This document shows positions 6,270 through 11,471 of a stretch of 23,091 nt of DNA, one piece after another. The notes under the pieces were generated by a model, which saw only the letters and a list, made by a program, of their open reading frames with translations, did not search any database and was not told the DNA's origin. The DNA comes from a virus. How positions within the stretch are numbered: position 1 is the stretch's first letter; each line of letters opens with the position of its first letter. The translations under genes were made by a program, and so were the position numbers. The DNA lies in the IMG/VR virus record IMGVR_UViG_3300028548_001845, positions 1 through 23,091 of that record; one strand, written 5' to 3'.

Positions 6270-6360
6270 CTTCTTCCATCTCCGTTATTTTACGTTTTAG
6301 TTTATCAATTTCTAATTGCTTTCCAGCAAGTAGCATTCGCATAGCTCTTTCATTTGACAT
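6193..6360 (-). CDS. Tiny coiled-coil protein, 55 aa
   Basis: An unbroken 55-codon frame from ATG 6360 to TAA at 6193. The product begins MSNERAMRMLLAGKQLEIDK, has a Leu/Ile/Met heptad-like pattern to about residue 30, then a very polar tail rich in Arg, Lys, Thr, Ser and Asp. GGAG lies 12 bases before the start, inside the upstream gene with which it overlaps by 11 bases. Without it there would be an 80-base gap between two operon genes that are otherwise tightly packed. It overlaps the next gene by 77 bases in a different frame. Function unknown; it may be a short oligomeric protein. Confidence 0.5.
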   Translation of the reverse strand: MSNERAMRMLLAGKQLEIDKLKRKITEMEEDDNTRQRDLETRKTSKRTTKSSDSD

Positions 6361-6598
6361 GGTCTTGCATCTCCGTTAAGTGTGTTTCCATTTGATCTTG
6401 GTTATGTTGGTATTCTACTATCCATCCTTCTAAAATCAAGGAATGATCTTCGGCTAAAAAGCCACATTTTACAGCATTACTTAGTACTGATATAGATTCT
6501 TTAGTATCATCTATACGTCCTTGTAGCTTTTTCATTTGATAGTTTCTATCTTTGTTTCCGTCTATAACTTCTTTAATATTACTTCTTATTTGAGTCAT
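6350..6598 (-). CDS. Coiled-coil hypothetical protein
   Basis: An 82-residue, almost wholly helical and charged protein with a likely coiled coil at about 18-42 and a second helix ending LTEMQDHVK. Only one Cys and one Trp are present. A strong ribosome-binding site (GGAGGT, 5 bases before the ATG) supports the start at 6598. It overlaps the upstream gene by 20 bases. It is one of three neighbouring short coiled-coil proteins (6193-6833) that could assemble together; that is speculation from adjacency. The family is not recognised. Confidence 0.65.
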   Translation of the reverse strand: MTQIRSNIKEVIDGNKDRNYQMKKLQGRIDDTKESISVLSNAVKCGFLAEDHSLILEGWIVEYQHNQDQMETHLTEMQDHVK

Positions 6599-6833
6599 TA
6601 ACTACCTCCTGTATTGCACCTCTGGCTGCATCTATTTTGTCATCTAATTTATTAGAAACCATATCTTTTAGAGCTTGATATTTAAGTTCTATTAATTGAT
6701 TTTCTTCACGTGATAAATCTAAATCTTTACGAAGTTGTAATACTTCATTTAATGATTTACGTAGTTTCTCTCTTAGATTAATTATTAAACTATTAAGTTC
6801 AAACAATGAATCAGTTAAGCTTTCTTTAGTCAT
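6579..6833 (-). CDS. Coiled-coil hypothetical protein
   Basis: This 84-residue protein has a long heptad pattern through most of its length (about 10-60, with LIINLREKLRKSLNEVLQLR as the clearest stretch), so it is very likely a coiled coil. AGGAGA lies 6 bases before the ATG. It overlaps the upstream gene by 8 bases and the downstream one by 20. The family is not recognised. A scaffolding or oligomeric partner role with the adjacent coiled-coil genes is conceivable, but the sequence alone does not show it. Confidence 0.65.
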   Translation of the reverse strand: MTKESLTDSLFELNSLIINLREKLRKSLNEVLQLRKDLDLSREENQLIELKYQALKDMVSNKLDDKIDAARGAIQEVVNDSNKK

Positions 6834-7155
6834 TTTCTTTCTCCTTTTGTATTACGCATACTGTACCATGTAACACAGATCCTGGCAATGCCATATGACC
6901 TGTCTTATCTTGCCATGCTTTCCAAGCAACAGTAGCTCCTATATTTGGTTGAGCATCTTCTTGCATAAGAAATTCCTCATCAAAGTATATATCTACGTAC
7001 CCATCTTTTCTATTAGAATACTCAGGGTAGTAAGCTTTAGACATTTCTATCATACTACAACCTATTTTTTTATACATATCATCAAATGTAGGTTTATGAG
7101 TAGATTCTAAAGTTTCTATTGTGCCGTCTGCTTTAATTACGTGTAGTTTATACAT
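6826..7155 (-). CDS. DUF3846-like phage protein
   Basis: The 109 residues start MYKLHVIKADGTIETLES and continue with a GCSMIEMSKAYY segment (about 32-43), a DIYFDEEFL strand (about 55-63), a PNIGATVAW segment (70-78) and a final beta hairpin ending VLHGTVCVIQK. This order, an opening strand pair, an acidic DEE strand, PNxxAT and a closing G-T-V strand, resembles the DUF3846 family of phage and plasmid proteins, whose function is unknown. The match is by eye and moderate. AGGAGAACA precedes the ATG. It overlaps the next gene by 8 bases. Confidence 0.55.
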   Translation of the reverse strand: MYKLHVIKADGTIETLESTHKPTFDDMYKKIGCSMIEMSKAYYPEYSNRKDGYVDIYFDEEFLMQEDAQPNIGATVAWKAWQDKTGHMALPGSVLHGTVCVIQKEKEND

Positions 7156-7162
7156 TGTTCTC

Positions 7163-7363
7163 CTATGATGGTTGGTTTTCTAATTCTAACATAATTACCC
7201 ATTCTGATCTGTTAGCAAATTCACATTCGTCAAATATTTGGTATGCTTCATCAGCACCCCATGCATCAATATATAAATTTGTATTATATTTTTTATTACG
7301 AAATACATAAACACTACTGTGTTCAGCTTTTGGTGCTAAAGTTAATACTTTTTGTTTCTTCAT
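7163..7363 (-). CDS. Small hypothetical protein
   Basis: A 66-residue protein from ATG 7363, or 70 residues if the in-frame ATG at 7375 is used. The later start is joined to the upstream stop as TAATG, a junction used repeatedly in this genome. The sequence alternates basic beta-type segments (SSVYVFRNKKYNTNLYIDAW) with an acidic helix and ends WVIMLELENQPS. This could be a small alpha/beta protein with a DEAYQIFDE helix, similar in style to the gene at 7511-7801. No family is recognised. Confidence 0.6.
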   Translation of the reverse strand: MKKQKVLTLAPKAEHSSVYVFRNKKYNTNLYIDAWGADEAYQIFDECEFANRSEWVIMLELENQPS

Positions 7364-7524
7364 TAGTTCATCCATTTAGTTAATTGTTTACTTACTAATT
7401 CTACGTATCTAAACCATTCTAATATAAAGTTACGTTTTTTGCCTTGACGTTCTTTAGTTATTTGTTTGATAGCTTTGTTAGTTGCTTTGTCGAGTAGTTT
7501 TGTTTGTTCATCAAGTTTCATCAT
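7363..7524 (-). CDS. Tiny basic hypothetical protein, 53 aa
   Basis: A 53-residue, Lys-rich protein (MMKLDEQTKLLDKATNKAIK followed by QITKERQGKKRN), probably one or two helices with a Trp/Tyr-rich end. The start at 7524 is chosen because GAGG lies 6 bases upstream; an in-frame start at 7566 would extend far into the upstream gene. It overlaps the preceding gene by 14 bases and ends in TAA one base short of the next ATG (TAATG). Basic composition suggests nucleic-acid contact, but this is not demonstrated. Confidence 0.55.
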   Translation of the reverse strand: MMKLDEQTKLLDKATNKAIKQITKERQGKKRNFILEWFRYVELVSKQLTKWMN

Positions 7525-7801
7525 AACTAACCTCATCGTCTTTCTTGTTGTAAGTAATTGTTGCAATCTTTGTGCATTTCCCTATTTGAGTATAATCTTT
7601 AGCATAAGAACAAACTGTATCTTTGCCATCTTCTGTAGACATATCTATCTTATGTTCTTCTAACCAGATTTTAAATGCTTCGTCATAATCTTTGGCTAAT
7701 ACTTGCCATTTAGTTACATATGTTACATCGTATTCTATCTCGTATACTTTTTTACCATCATCTGTATCAAAATATACTAATGCTTCGTCTACTTTTGTCA
7801 T
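7511..7801 (-). CDS. Small hypothetical alpha/beta protein
   Basis: This 96-residue protein begins MTKVDEALVYFDTDDGKKVY and contains a motif-like stretch VLAKDYDEAFKIWLEEHKID (about 34-53), a beta strand followed by a helix with DEAFKIW. The same sort of strand-DEAxxI arrangement occurs in the protein at 1948-2136, suggesting two distantly similar small folds. Family unknown. ATG 7801 has AAGG 6 bases upstream; an in-frame ATG at 7855 would cover the intergenic hairpin and is rejected. A 60-base gap with a hairpin separates it from the upstream gene. Confidence 0.65.
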   Translation of the reverse strand: MTKVDEALVYFDTDDGKKVYEIEYDVTYVTKWQVLAKDYDEAFKIWLEEHKIDMSTEDGKDTVCSYAKDYTQIGKCTKIATITYNKKDDEVSYDET

Positions 7802-7823
7802 AACTACCTTTCTATAGTGGGAT

Positions 7824-7848
7824 AAGCCCCACAAAATGTGTAGGGCTT
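7824..7848. promoter_or_regulatory. Intergenic hairpin
   Basis: AAGCCC (7824-7829) pairs with GGGCTT (7843-7848), and CACA (7830-7833) pairs with TGTG (7837-7840) around an AAA/TTT loop with a 2-base bulge. It sits in the only gene-free gap of the middle operon, before the 7801 start. No U-tract follows on either strand, so mRNA processing, stabilisation or pausing is more likely than full termination. Confidence 0.45.
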
Positions 7849-7861
7849 TGACCATATTTAA

Positions 7862-8461
7862 TTACTTAGTAATTGCTAAGAATTCTTGTTTAGGAATTGT
7901 AGATGTATTTATCTTTTCCTTAGACATTTCTGTATCAATTACTTTCCAAACTGTAGCAAGAGATTGACCTGCATTAAGTAAATTTCTACAATATTCTTTA
8001 GACATATCTAACATTTGTAGAGATGCACCTCTTGGGCCAGAGTAGAAGTCACGAGAAGTTTCTTCATGACATAGCTTTTTAAGCAATCTATCTAACTCAT
8101 CTGGATGTTTTATTAGAGATCTTTCTATCTCTGTAGTCCATTTTCTAACTTTCTTCCAGTTTTCTAACTTGACTTCTAAGTCATTGATTGAATTATCTAA
8201 TTTACCCTTTTTTAAGAGTAACGTAGAATCCATTTCGTTAGCAAACTTTTCATGATCTTGAAAGTTTTGTTTAACTTCTTGATGTAGTTTAGTTAATTTT
8301 AACTTTTCTTTAAAAGCATCAAAATTACCTTCTGATTCAAGATCTATAGTATCTTGCATTTCTGTTTTTAAAGTATCTTTTCTACTGTCATACTTTACAT
8401 CAATGAAGTTATCTATATAATCTTTCTCATCTTGTCTTATAGGGGTTCTAGTACTACTCAT
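7862..8461 (-). CDS. Large coiled-coil early protein, unknown family
   Basis: At 199 residues this is the longest product of the middle operon. It is highly charged and helical, with likely coiled coil at about 55-120 (KLHQEVKQNFQDHEKFANEM, then a LDNSINDLEVKLENWKKV stretch), followed by a helical C-terminal part with SGPRGASLQMLDM (about 141-153). No catalytic motif or known domain was recognised. It starts at ATG 8461 within a TAATG junction with the upstream gene, so coupling is likely; AAAGGAG lies 13 bases upstream, farther than usual. The hairpin at 7824-7848 follows its stop. Confidence 0.7.
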   Translation of the reverse strand: MSSTRTPIRQDEKDYIDNFIDVKYDSRKDTLKTEMQDTIDLESEGNFDAFKEKLKLTKLHQEVKQNFQDHEKFANEMDSTLLLKKGKLDNSINDLEVKLENWKKVRKWTTEIERSLIKHPDELDRLLKKLCHEETSRDFYSGPRGASLQMLDMSKEYCRNLLNAGQSLATVWKVIDTEMSKEKINTSTIPKQEFLAITK

Positions 8462-8730
8462 TATGCTACTTTGCTCCTTTGTTCATTAGTTTTAGTTATA
8501 GTTTCTAACTTGTCTGCAACTTCTTTAGCATCTATTGATTTGTCCATTCTTTGACAAACTCTAATAAATAATGATGTTGCTGTAGTTTTCTTACCCATAG
8601 GGTCTAGCATTCTTAATGATTCTGTTTCTGCAACAGTCTCATGGCATAGTCCTATAAGTTCTGCATAATAAGTAAGCATAGGCTTATACTTATCTGCTAC
8701 TCTTGATTTAACTGGTAGTTTCGTCTGCAT
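8461..8730 (-). CDS. Hypothetical helical protein
   Basis: An 89-residue, basic, mostly helical protein (YYAELIGLCHETVAETESLR at about 21-40, then KKTTATSLFIRVCQRMD). Two Cys residues (29 and 59) are present without a metal-site pattern. Family not recognised. AAGGA lies within 12 bases of the ATG (AAGGAAGGATAAAA), a good site. The upstream 55-residue gene overlaps it by 23 bases, and its stop forms TAATG with the next start. The pair 8461-8730 and 7862-8461 may be functionally linked by coupling. Confidence 0.65.
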   Translation of the reverse strand: MQTKLPVKSRVADKYKPMLTYYAELIGLCHETVAETESLRMLDPMGKKTTATSLFIRVCQRMDKSIDAKEVADKLETITKTNEQRSKVA

Positions 8731-8875
8731 TTTTATCCTTCCTTTTTATTTCGATTGGCATTTCTAATTTTTCAGGCATATTGATTTCAATAGCCTTACA
8801 TATTCCTATCGCCATTCTTAATGGGAATGTTATTGATCTTACTATTACTTCACCTACTTTTTCTATACGTCTCAT
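8708..8875 (-). CDS. Tiny hypothetical protein, 55 aa
   Basis: An open frame of 55 codons from ATG 8875 to TAA at 8708. The product starts MRRIEKVGEVIVRSITFPLR, an amphipathic, possibly membrane-touching segment, and ends with a Lys/Asp-rich tail. A near-ideal ribosome-binding site (AAGGAG, 5 bases before the ATG) makes it a convincing gene despite its size. It overlaps the upstream membrane-protein gene by 26 bases and the downstream gene by 23. Function unknown. Confidence 0.65.
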   Translation of the reverse strand: MRRIEKVGEVIVRSITFPLRMAIGICKAIEINMPEKLEMPIEIKRKDKNADETTS

Positions 8876-9056
8876 GTTGCTCCTTCTTTTTGGTTAATCT
8901 ATTATATTTAATTGATGTTCTCATGTATTCTTCCTCGAACTCTTTACTTCCAGGAATTGGATCGACATCTTCGATGAGCCAATTCCAACCTTTCCTAATG
9001 GCTAAACCACCAACAGTAAAAGTAATAAATCGAATAACAGTAAAAATTCCATTCAT
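8850..9056 (-). CDS. Small single-pass membrane protein
   Basis: A 68-residue protein with a hydrophobic helix at about residues 3-19 (GIFTVIRFITFTVGGLA), followed by RKGWNWLIEDVD and a highly charged C-terminal tail. It would anchor in the inner membrane with the basic tail probably cytoplasmic. ATG 9056 overlaps the stop of the upstream regulator gene as TGATG and has GGGAG 4 bases upstream, so translation is strongly coupled. Close linkage to the HTH gene hints at a shared task, but no function can be assigned. Confidence 0.65.
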   Translation of the reverse strand: MNGIFTVIRFITFTVGGLAIRKGWNWLIEDVDPIPGSKEFEEEYMRTSIKYNRLTKKKEQHETYRKSR

Positions 9057-9475
9057 CAAACTCCCTTCATTTCGTTGATTATATTTTTATATCTTGGACT
9101 ATGTTCGTTATAATAGTTTTGTTCTCCTACTATATCTATCTTATCCCAAGATCTTTGTATTTGTCCTGCTCTCCTAGGGTATGGGCTATCTACTGCTGTA
9201 TTATCTACAGCTTTGCACCATTCTTCGAATATCACTTCTGGGTTATTACAACTAAATAGTTGCAAGTCCCATATTCTTACTTTGCATATAGCTATTAAGC
9301 TTTCTGCTGGTATTCTATTAATACATCTTTCGTATTTTTGAATTTGTTGAAAAGATACAGACAAGTTACTAGATAACTGTGCTTGTGTTATGCCATTCCA
9401 AACTCTATGTAATACTAATACTTTAGCTATATTTTTATTTATAACATAGTTATTAAACGCTTTTTTACGCTTCAT
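9056..9475 (-). CDS. XRE-family helix-turn-helix regulator
   Basis: The 139-residue protein has an XRE/Cro-like DNA-binding domain: a first helix IAKVLVLHRVW (16-26), then ITQAQLSSNLSV (29-40), the recognition helix SFQQIQKYERC (41-51) and NRIPAESLIAIC. This follows the family pattern (R..G.TQ.eLA..lgvs...i.kyErG...i....L..ia). A longer C-terminal part with two Trp and PYPRRAGQIQRSW is not recognised. It would be a DNA-binding repressor or activator; candidate operators are the inverted repeats at 4144-4159 and 10652-10671. ATG 9475 is chosen over 9487 because GGAGGTGA lies 2-3 bases before it, one of the strongest sites in the window. Confidence 0.8.
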   Translation of the reverse strand: MKRKKAFNNYVINKNIAKVLVLHRVWNGITQAQLSSNLSVSFQQIQKYERCINRIPAESLIAICKVRIWDLQLFSCNNPEVIFEEWCKAVDNTAVDSPYPRRAGQIQRSWDKIDIVGEQNYYNEHSPRYKNIINEMKGV

Positions 9476-9770
9476 TATCACCTCCATATATTTTATTTAA
9501 AACCAATAGCTCACGCTTGTCGGAGCTAGTGGGTACTGTCACTACCCTTACTGATGGTATTTTATCTCTATACACTTTAACTATCTGTATATATCCCATC
9601 TTTGGGTAAAGAATACGTAGGTGGATTACTTTAAGAAAGTATTTCTTCCACCATAGTATATTCTCTTTTCTTATCGAGCCAGTAAACTGTTGGTTATACA
9701 GTAGCTTGACTGCTCTTGCGAGATTTATTGGATTTTCTCGGAACTTTCCTTCTATTATTACTCTGTACAT
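9465..9770 (-). CDS. Basic hypothetical protein
   Basis: A 101-residue, strongly basic protein with aromatic and aliphatic beta-type segments (YFLKVIHLRILYPKMGYIQI at about 44-63, then VRVVTVPTSSDKRELL). The charge pattern suggests nucleic-acid or membrane-surface binding, but no family is recognised. GAGG lies 6 bases before the ATG. Its first 26 codons overlap the upstream gene by 77 bases in another frame, and its last 11 bases contain the ribosome-binding site of the HTH gene, implying translational coupling to the regulator. Confidence 0.65.
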   Translation of the reverse strand: MYRVIIEGKFRENPINLARAVKLLYNQQFTGSIRKENILWWKKYFLKVIHLRILYPKMGYIQIVKVYRDKIPSVRVVTVPTSSDKRELLVLNKIYGGDNEA

Positions 9771-9873
9771 AGTTAACCTCTTTGTTATCTGTGAATGATG
9801 ATAGCCATAATAGGTGTTCTGCCCATCCTTTAGCAGTCCAATTTTTAGGTGTTCCTAATTTAGTTTTAGTCAT
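9694..9873 (-). CDS. Tiny basic hypothetical protein, 59 aa
   Basis: A 59-residue protein from ATG 9873, starting MTKTKLGTPKNWTAKGWAEH. It has a short Trp-rich N-terminal half and a Lys/Arg/Ser-rich tail (NNRRKVPRKSNKSRKSS) that could bind nucleic acid. The start is set by the ATGA junction with the upstream stop and by GAGG 8 bases ahead; an ATG at 9879 is too close to that site. The last 77 bases overlap the next gene in another frame. Function unknown. Confidence 0.55.
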   Translation of the reverse strand: MTKTKLGTPKNWTAKGWAEHLLWLSSFTDNKEVNYVQSNNRRKVPRKSNKSRKSSQATV

Positions 9874-10118
9874 TTCCATTTCCTCACTCTTGTTATTAAA
9901 TATCTATCACTAGAGTATTGATTATCTTCTAAACCTTCGTATTGTTTAAAAAATTTTCTTTCTACTTGTCCATGTACCCATGAATAGCCATGATGTCCTT
10001 CTATTTCTTCTTTACGCATCACAATTCTAGCTATTTTAGTACTTTTAGTTGCATCAGGATAATGCCATCGGTCTGATCTTTTTCGATATTCTACTTTATA
10101 AGGTATTAAATTATTCAT
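9870..10118 (-). CDS. Basic hypothetical protein
   Basis: An 82-residue basic protein starting MNNLIPYKVEYRKRSDRWHY with several aromatic and His residues (EGHHGYSWVHGQVERKFF at about 39-56). The pattern of alternating aromatic and basic residues suggests a small beta-rich fold. No family recognised. AAAGGAGG lies 3 bases before the ATG. It overlaps the upstream gene by 8 bases and the downstream one by 4 (ATGA), part of a tightly coupled chain leading to the HTH gene. Confidence 0.65.
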   Translation of the reverse strand: MNNLIPYKVEYRKRSDRWHYPDATKSTKIARIVMRKEEIEGHHGYSWVHGQVERKFFKQYEGLEDNQYSSDRYLITRVRKWK

Positions 10119-10386
10119 CTTCCTCCTTTGGTATTGCTATATTGCCTAATTTCTGAGCCATTAGCATTATTGCTGACTTACAGTCACTAGACGTTAATAA
10201 ATCGAAAGCAGCAAGTCTATATAATATATTGCACTCTCTTTCATTGAAGTTAAAATGTATTGAATCCATTAACTTCCATTTAATTTCTTCTATCTCTTTA
10301 GTAGTAGCATTTACATAATGTGCTGTACTCATATTCTGTGCTTGTTCAGAGTCCATAGGGTCTCTCATTATTGGTTTATCAGTCAT
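10111..10386 (-). CDS. Hypothetical helical protein downstream of a hairpin leader
   Basis: A 91-residue acidic protein starting MTDKPIMRDPMDSEQAQNMS, followed by helices (about 25-80, including FNERECNILYRLAAFDLL) and an acidic end KEEDE. Family not recognised. ATG 10386 is preceded by AGGAG 5-6 bases away. The in-frame ATG at 10434 is rejected because it would translate a G/C-run hairpin region (10401-10432). That hairpin sits just before the ribosome-binding site, so it may regulate this gene. Confidence 0.65.
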   Translation of the reverse strand: MTDKPIMRDPMDSEQAQNMSTAHYVNATTKEIEEIKWKLMDSIHFNFNERECNILYRLAAFDLLTSSDCKSAIMLMAQKLGNIAIPKEEDE

Positions 10387-10400
10387 ATATTCTCCTATTA

Positions 10401-10432
10401 GGGGTAACCCCTCATCACGAGGGGGTGTACCC
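10401..10432 (-). promoter_or_regulatory. Mutually exclusive G/C-run hairpins before a gene start
   Basis: The gap between two minus-strand genes alternates G and C runs. CCCCTC (10408-10413) pairs with GAGGGG (10419-10424, loop of 5). The same C run can instead pair with GGGG at 10401-10404 (loop of 3), and the G run can pair with ACCC at 10429-10432. Only one of these can form at a time. They lie just upstream of an AGGAG site, so an attenuator or translation switch is possible. No U-tract follows. Confidence 0.4.
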
Positions 10433-10438
10433 AATTAT

Positions 10439-10621
10439 CTACTTTTTAGCTAAGATCTCATTCATCTTGCTATCTAACGCATCAATTTTATTGTTTAACG
10501 ATGTAAACAAATCATATTGTGCTTTAGGCATATACTTGTGAGGATTAGCTTTAACATACTCAGCTCTTTCCTCTGCTGATTTAGACTCAGCGTACGGTAT
10601 AAACGTTTGTTGTTTAGTCAT
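10439..10621 (-). CDS. Tiny coiled-coil hypothetical protein, 60 aa
   Basis: A 60-residue protein starting MTKQQTFIPYAESKSAEERA, helical and charged, with a heptad-like C-terminus (LFTSLNNKIDALDSKMNEIL at about 37-56) that may form a short coiled coil. ATG 10621 has AAAGGAG 7 bases upstream; the in-frame ATG at 10657 lacks such support. Start overlaps the upstream gene by 8 bases. Family and function unknown. Confidence 0.65.
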   Translation of the reverse strand: MTKQQTFIPYAESKSAEERAEYVKANPHKYMPKAQYDLFTSLNNKIDALDSKMNEILAKK

Positions 10622-10820
10622 ATTTGTCTCCTTTAGGTTGACGATTATTACTATCACTAGCGATAGTGATAATTGGCTTACGTAATATTCTATCCATTTC
10701 TTTGCTACGCTCGGCTAGAACAGAATTTTCGCTTGAAGGAGATTGGTATACATTTACATAGTAATTAGCATACTTGTCTTTATCTCCCTCTACTTGTTGT
10801 AACATCTGATACGTTATCAT
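10614..10820 (-). CDS. Small hypothetical protein
   Basis: A 68-residue polar protein starting MITYQMLQQVEGDKDKYANY. It shows a short N-terminal helix and a polar tail; no family recognised. GGGGTAAG about 9 bases upstream may act as a weak ribosome-binding site. Its coding sequence contains an almost ideal 20-base inverted repeat (10652-10671). It follows two tiny membrane-protein frames at the head of the long minus-strand operon, two bases after the stop of the nearer one. Confidence 0.6.
   Translation of the reverse strand: MITYQMLQQVEGDKDKYANYYVNVYQSPSSENSVLAERSKEMDRILRKPIITIASDSNNRQPKGDKYD
10652..10671. promoter_or_regulatory. Operator-like inverted repeat inside a coding sequence
   Basis: TATCACTA-GCGA-TAGTGATA has perfect 8-base arms around a 4-base centre. 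The TATCAC half-site recalls the operators of lambda-type repressors, and the genome encodes an XRE-type regulator about 1.2 kb further along the same operon. A shared TATCACT string also occurs at 4146-4152 in the other divergent region. Binding is inferred, not shown. Confidence 0.4.
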
Positions 10821-10822
10821 TA

Positions 10823-10885
10823 TTACTTACCCCATATTAAAGTTATTATTATAGATAATATAAACGCTAGATACATCATCTCCAT
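10823..10885 (-). CDS. Possible membrane microprotein, 20 aa
   Basis: A 20-codon frame, MEMMYLAFILSIIITLIWGK, from ATG 10885 to TAA 10823. Nearly the whole peptide is hydrophobic and could span a membrane. Its start shares a base with the stop of the upstream 39-residue frame (TAATG), the junction type used throughout this genome, and only two bases separate its stop from the next gene. These features support translation, but so short a frame could arise by chance. Confidence 0.35.
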   Translation of the reverse strand: MEMMYLAFILSIIITLIWGK

Positions 10886-11004
10886 TATTTTTGAGCCTTG
10901 AAAGTATTGTATAGACCATAGGCTACTACACCACTTATCACTTGACCTATTATCATTATAGCTAACCATATACATAGTAGGCTTATCATTATAGTACTTA
11001 ACAT
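10885..11004 (-). CDS. Membrane microprotein, 39 aa, first gene of the long minus operon
   Basis: A 39-codon frame from ATG 11004 to TAA 10885, giving MLSTIMISLLCIWLAIMIIG followed by a second, less hydrophobic half (QVISGVVAYGLYNTFKAQK). It has one long membrane-spanning stretch at about 3-20, perhaps extending to 30, and a basic C-terminus. AGGAG lies 7 bases before the ATG, a strong site. As the first gene downstream of the divergent control region it would be made early and abundantly. Function unknown; early phage membrane peptides often alter host membrane enzymes, but nothing here shows that. Confidence 0.6.
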   Translation of the reverse strand: MLSTIMISLLCIWLAIMIIGQVISGVVAYGLYNTFKAQK

Positions 11005-11284
11005 ATCTTATCTCCTATTGGTTAAGCTAATTCTAATTGTGGCGAGTCTAACTAAGAATATGTAAAATACCGAAGTAACTCATTACATAAGCGTTTCTTC
11101 TTAATAGCATTGCATATGTACTATATATCTCATAAAGTAATTATTCTTTTATTACTCAAGACCACAACATACTGAATTAGCACTTATTTATGTTGCTATT
11201 GACTGGGGTAGATATCAATATATCTCATCATATCAATAGGTTAATTCATATTGGGTAATCAGTTAATCAATAGGCAAGCTAAGG

Positions 11285-11312
11285 TTAACTAACTACCACA
11301 TATATATATACA
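11285..11312 (+). promoter_or_regulatory. Candidate rightward promoter for the structural operon
   Basis: TTAACT (11285-11290) and TATACA (11307-11312), separated by 16 bases within a (TA)n tract, are a weak sigma-70-like pair. Transcription starting about 7 bases later would place the near-perfect hairpin at 11321-11341 at the very 5' end of the late mRNA. Another candidate, TTGACT at 11199, has no good -10 partner. Confidence 0.3.
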
Positions 11313-11320
11313 ACTTATGT

Positions 11321-11341
11321 CGTTGTCACGAGTGACCAACG
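11321..11341. promoter_or_regulatory. Near-palindromic hairpin in the leader
   Basis: CGTTGTCAC (11321-11329) pairs with GTGACCAACG (11332-11341) through CGTTG/CAACG and TCAC/GTGA, with a 2-base centre and one bulged C. As DNA it could be a dimer-binding site. As RNA it could cap and protect the 5' end of the late transcript. Confidence 0.4.
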
Positions 11342-11361
11342 AGCATCAGTTGAAGTACATT

Positions 11362-11415
11362 AACAACAGTAAAGAAGAACAGCGAACAACAGTGAGCTGA
11401 ATAACTAACAACAGT
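11362..11415 (+). repeat. Three AACAACAGT direct repeats, 22-23 base period
   Basis: Exact 9-base copies start at 11362, 11385 and 11407, spacing 23 and 22 bases, about two helical turns. The region between is purine/A-rich and has no gene. Regular spacing suggests a protein-binding array on DNA or an RNA leader element (antitermination-like). The units are too short and too close for a CRISPR. Confidence 0.55.
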
Positions 11416-11423
11416 AATAAAAA

Positions 11424-11471
11424 GGGTGGGTTTAAGAATCACCCCTTCGTCATGATAGTCGCAGAACTATC
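11424..11471 (+). promoter_or_regulatory. Two leader hairpins just before the first late gene
   Basis: GGGTG (11424-11428) pairs with CACCC (11440-11444) around an 11-base loop, and GATAGT (11454-11459) pairs with ACTATC (11466-11471) around 6 bases. They argue that the frame opening at ATG 11452 is leader rather than coding. No U-tract follows, so these do not look like terminators. Confidence 0.35.

Noticed and set aside
6895-7110. 71-residue plus-strand frame opposite the DUF3846-like gene
   Set aside because: Hydrophobic shadow frame within a minus operon with strong ribosome-binding sites on the other strand.
10387-10434. N-terminal extension of the 10111-10386 gene
   Set aside because: It would translate the G/C-run hairpin, while a good AGGAG site precedes ATG 10386.
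11199-11227. TTGACT as a -35 box for the late operon
   Set aside because: No acceptable -10 hexamer at 16-18 bases; only TATCTC or ATCTCA.
11362-11415. CRISPR-like array
   Set aside because: Units are 9 bases with 13-14 base gaps; too short for CRISPR and no cas genes are present.
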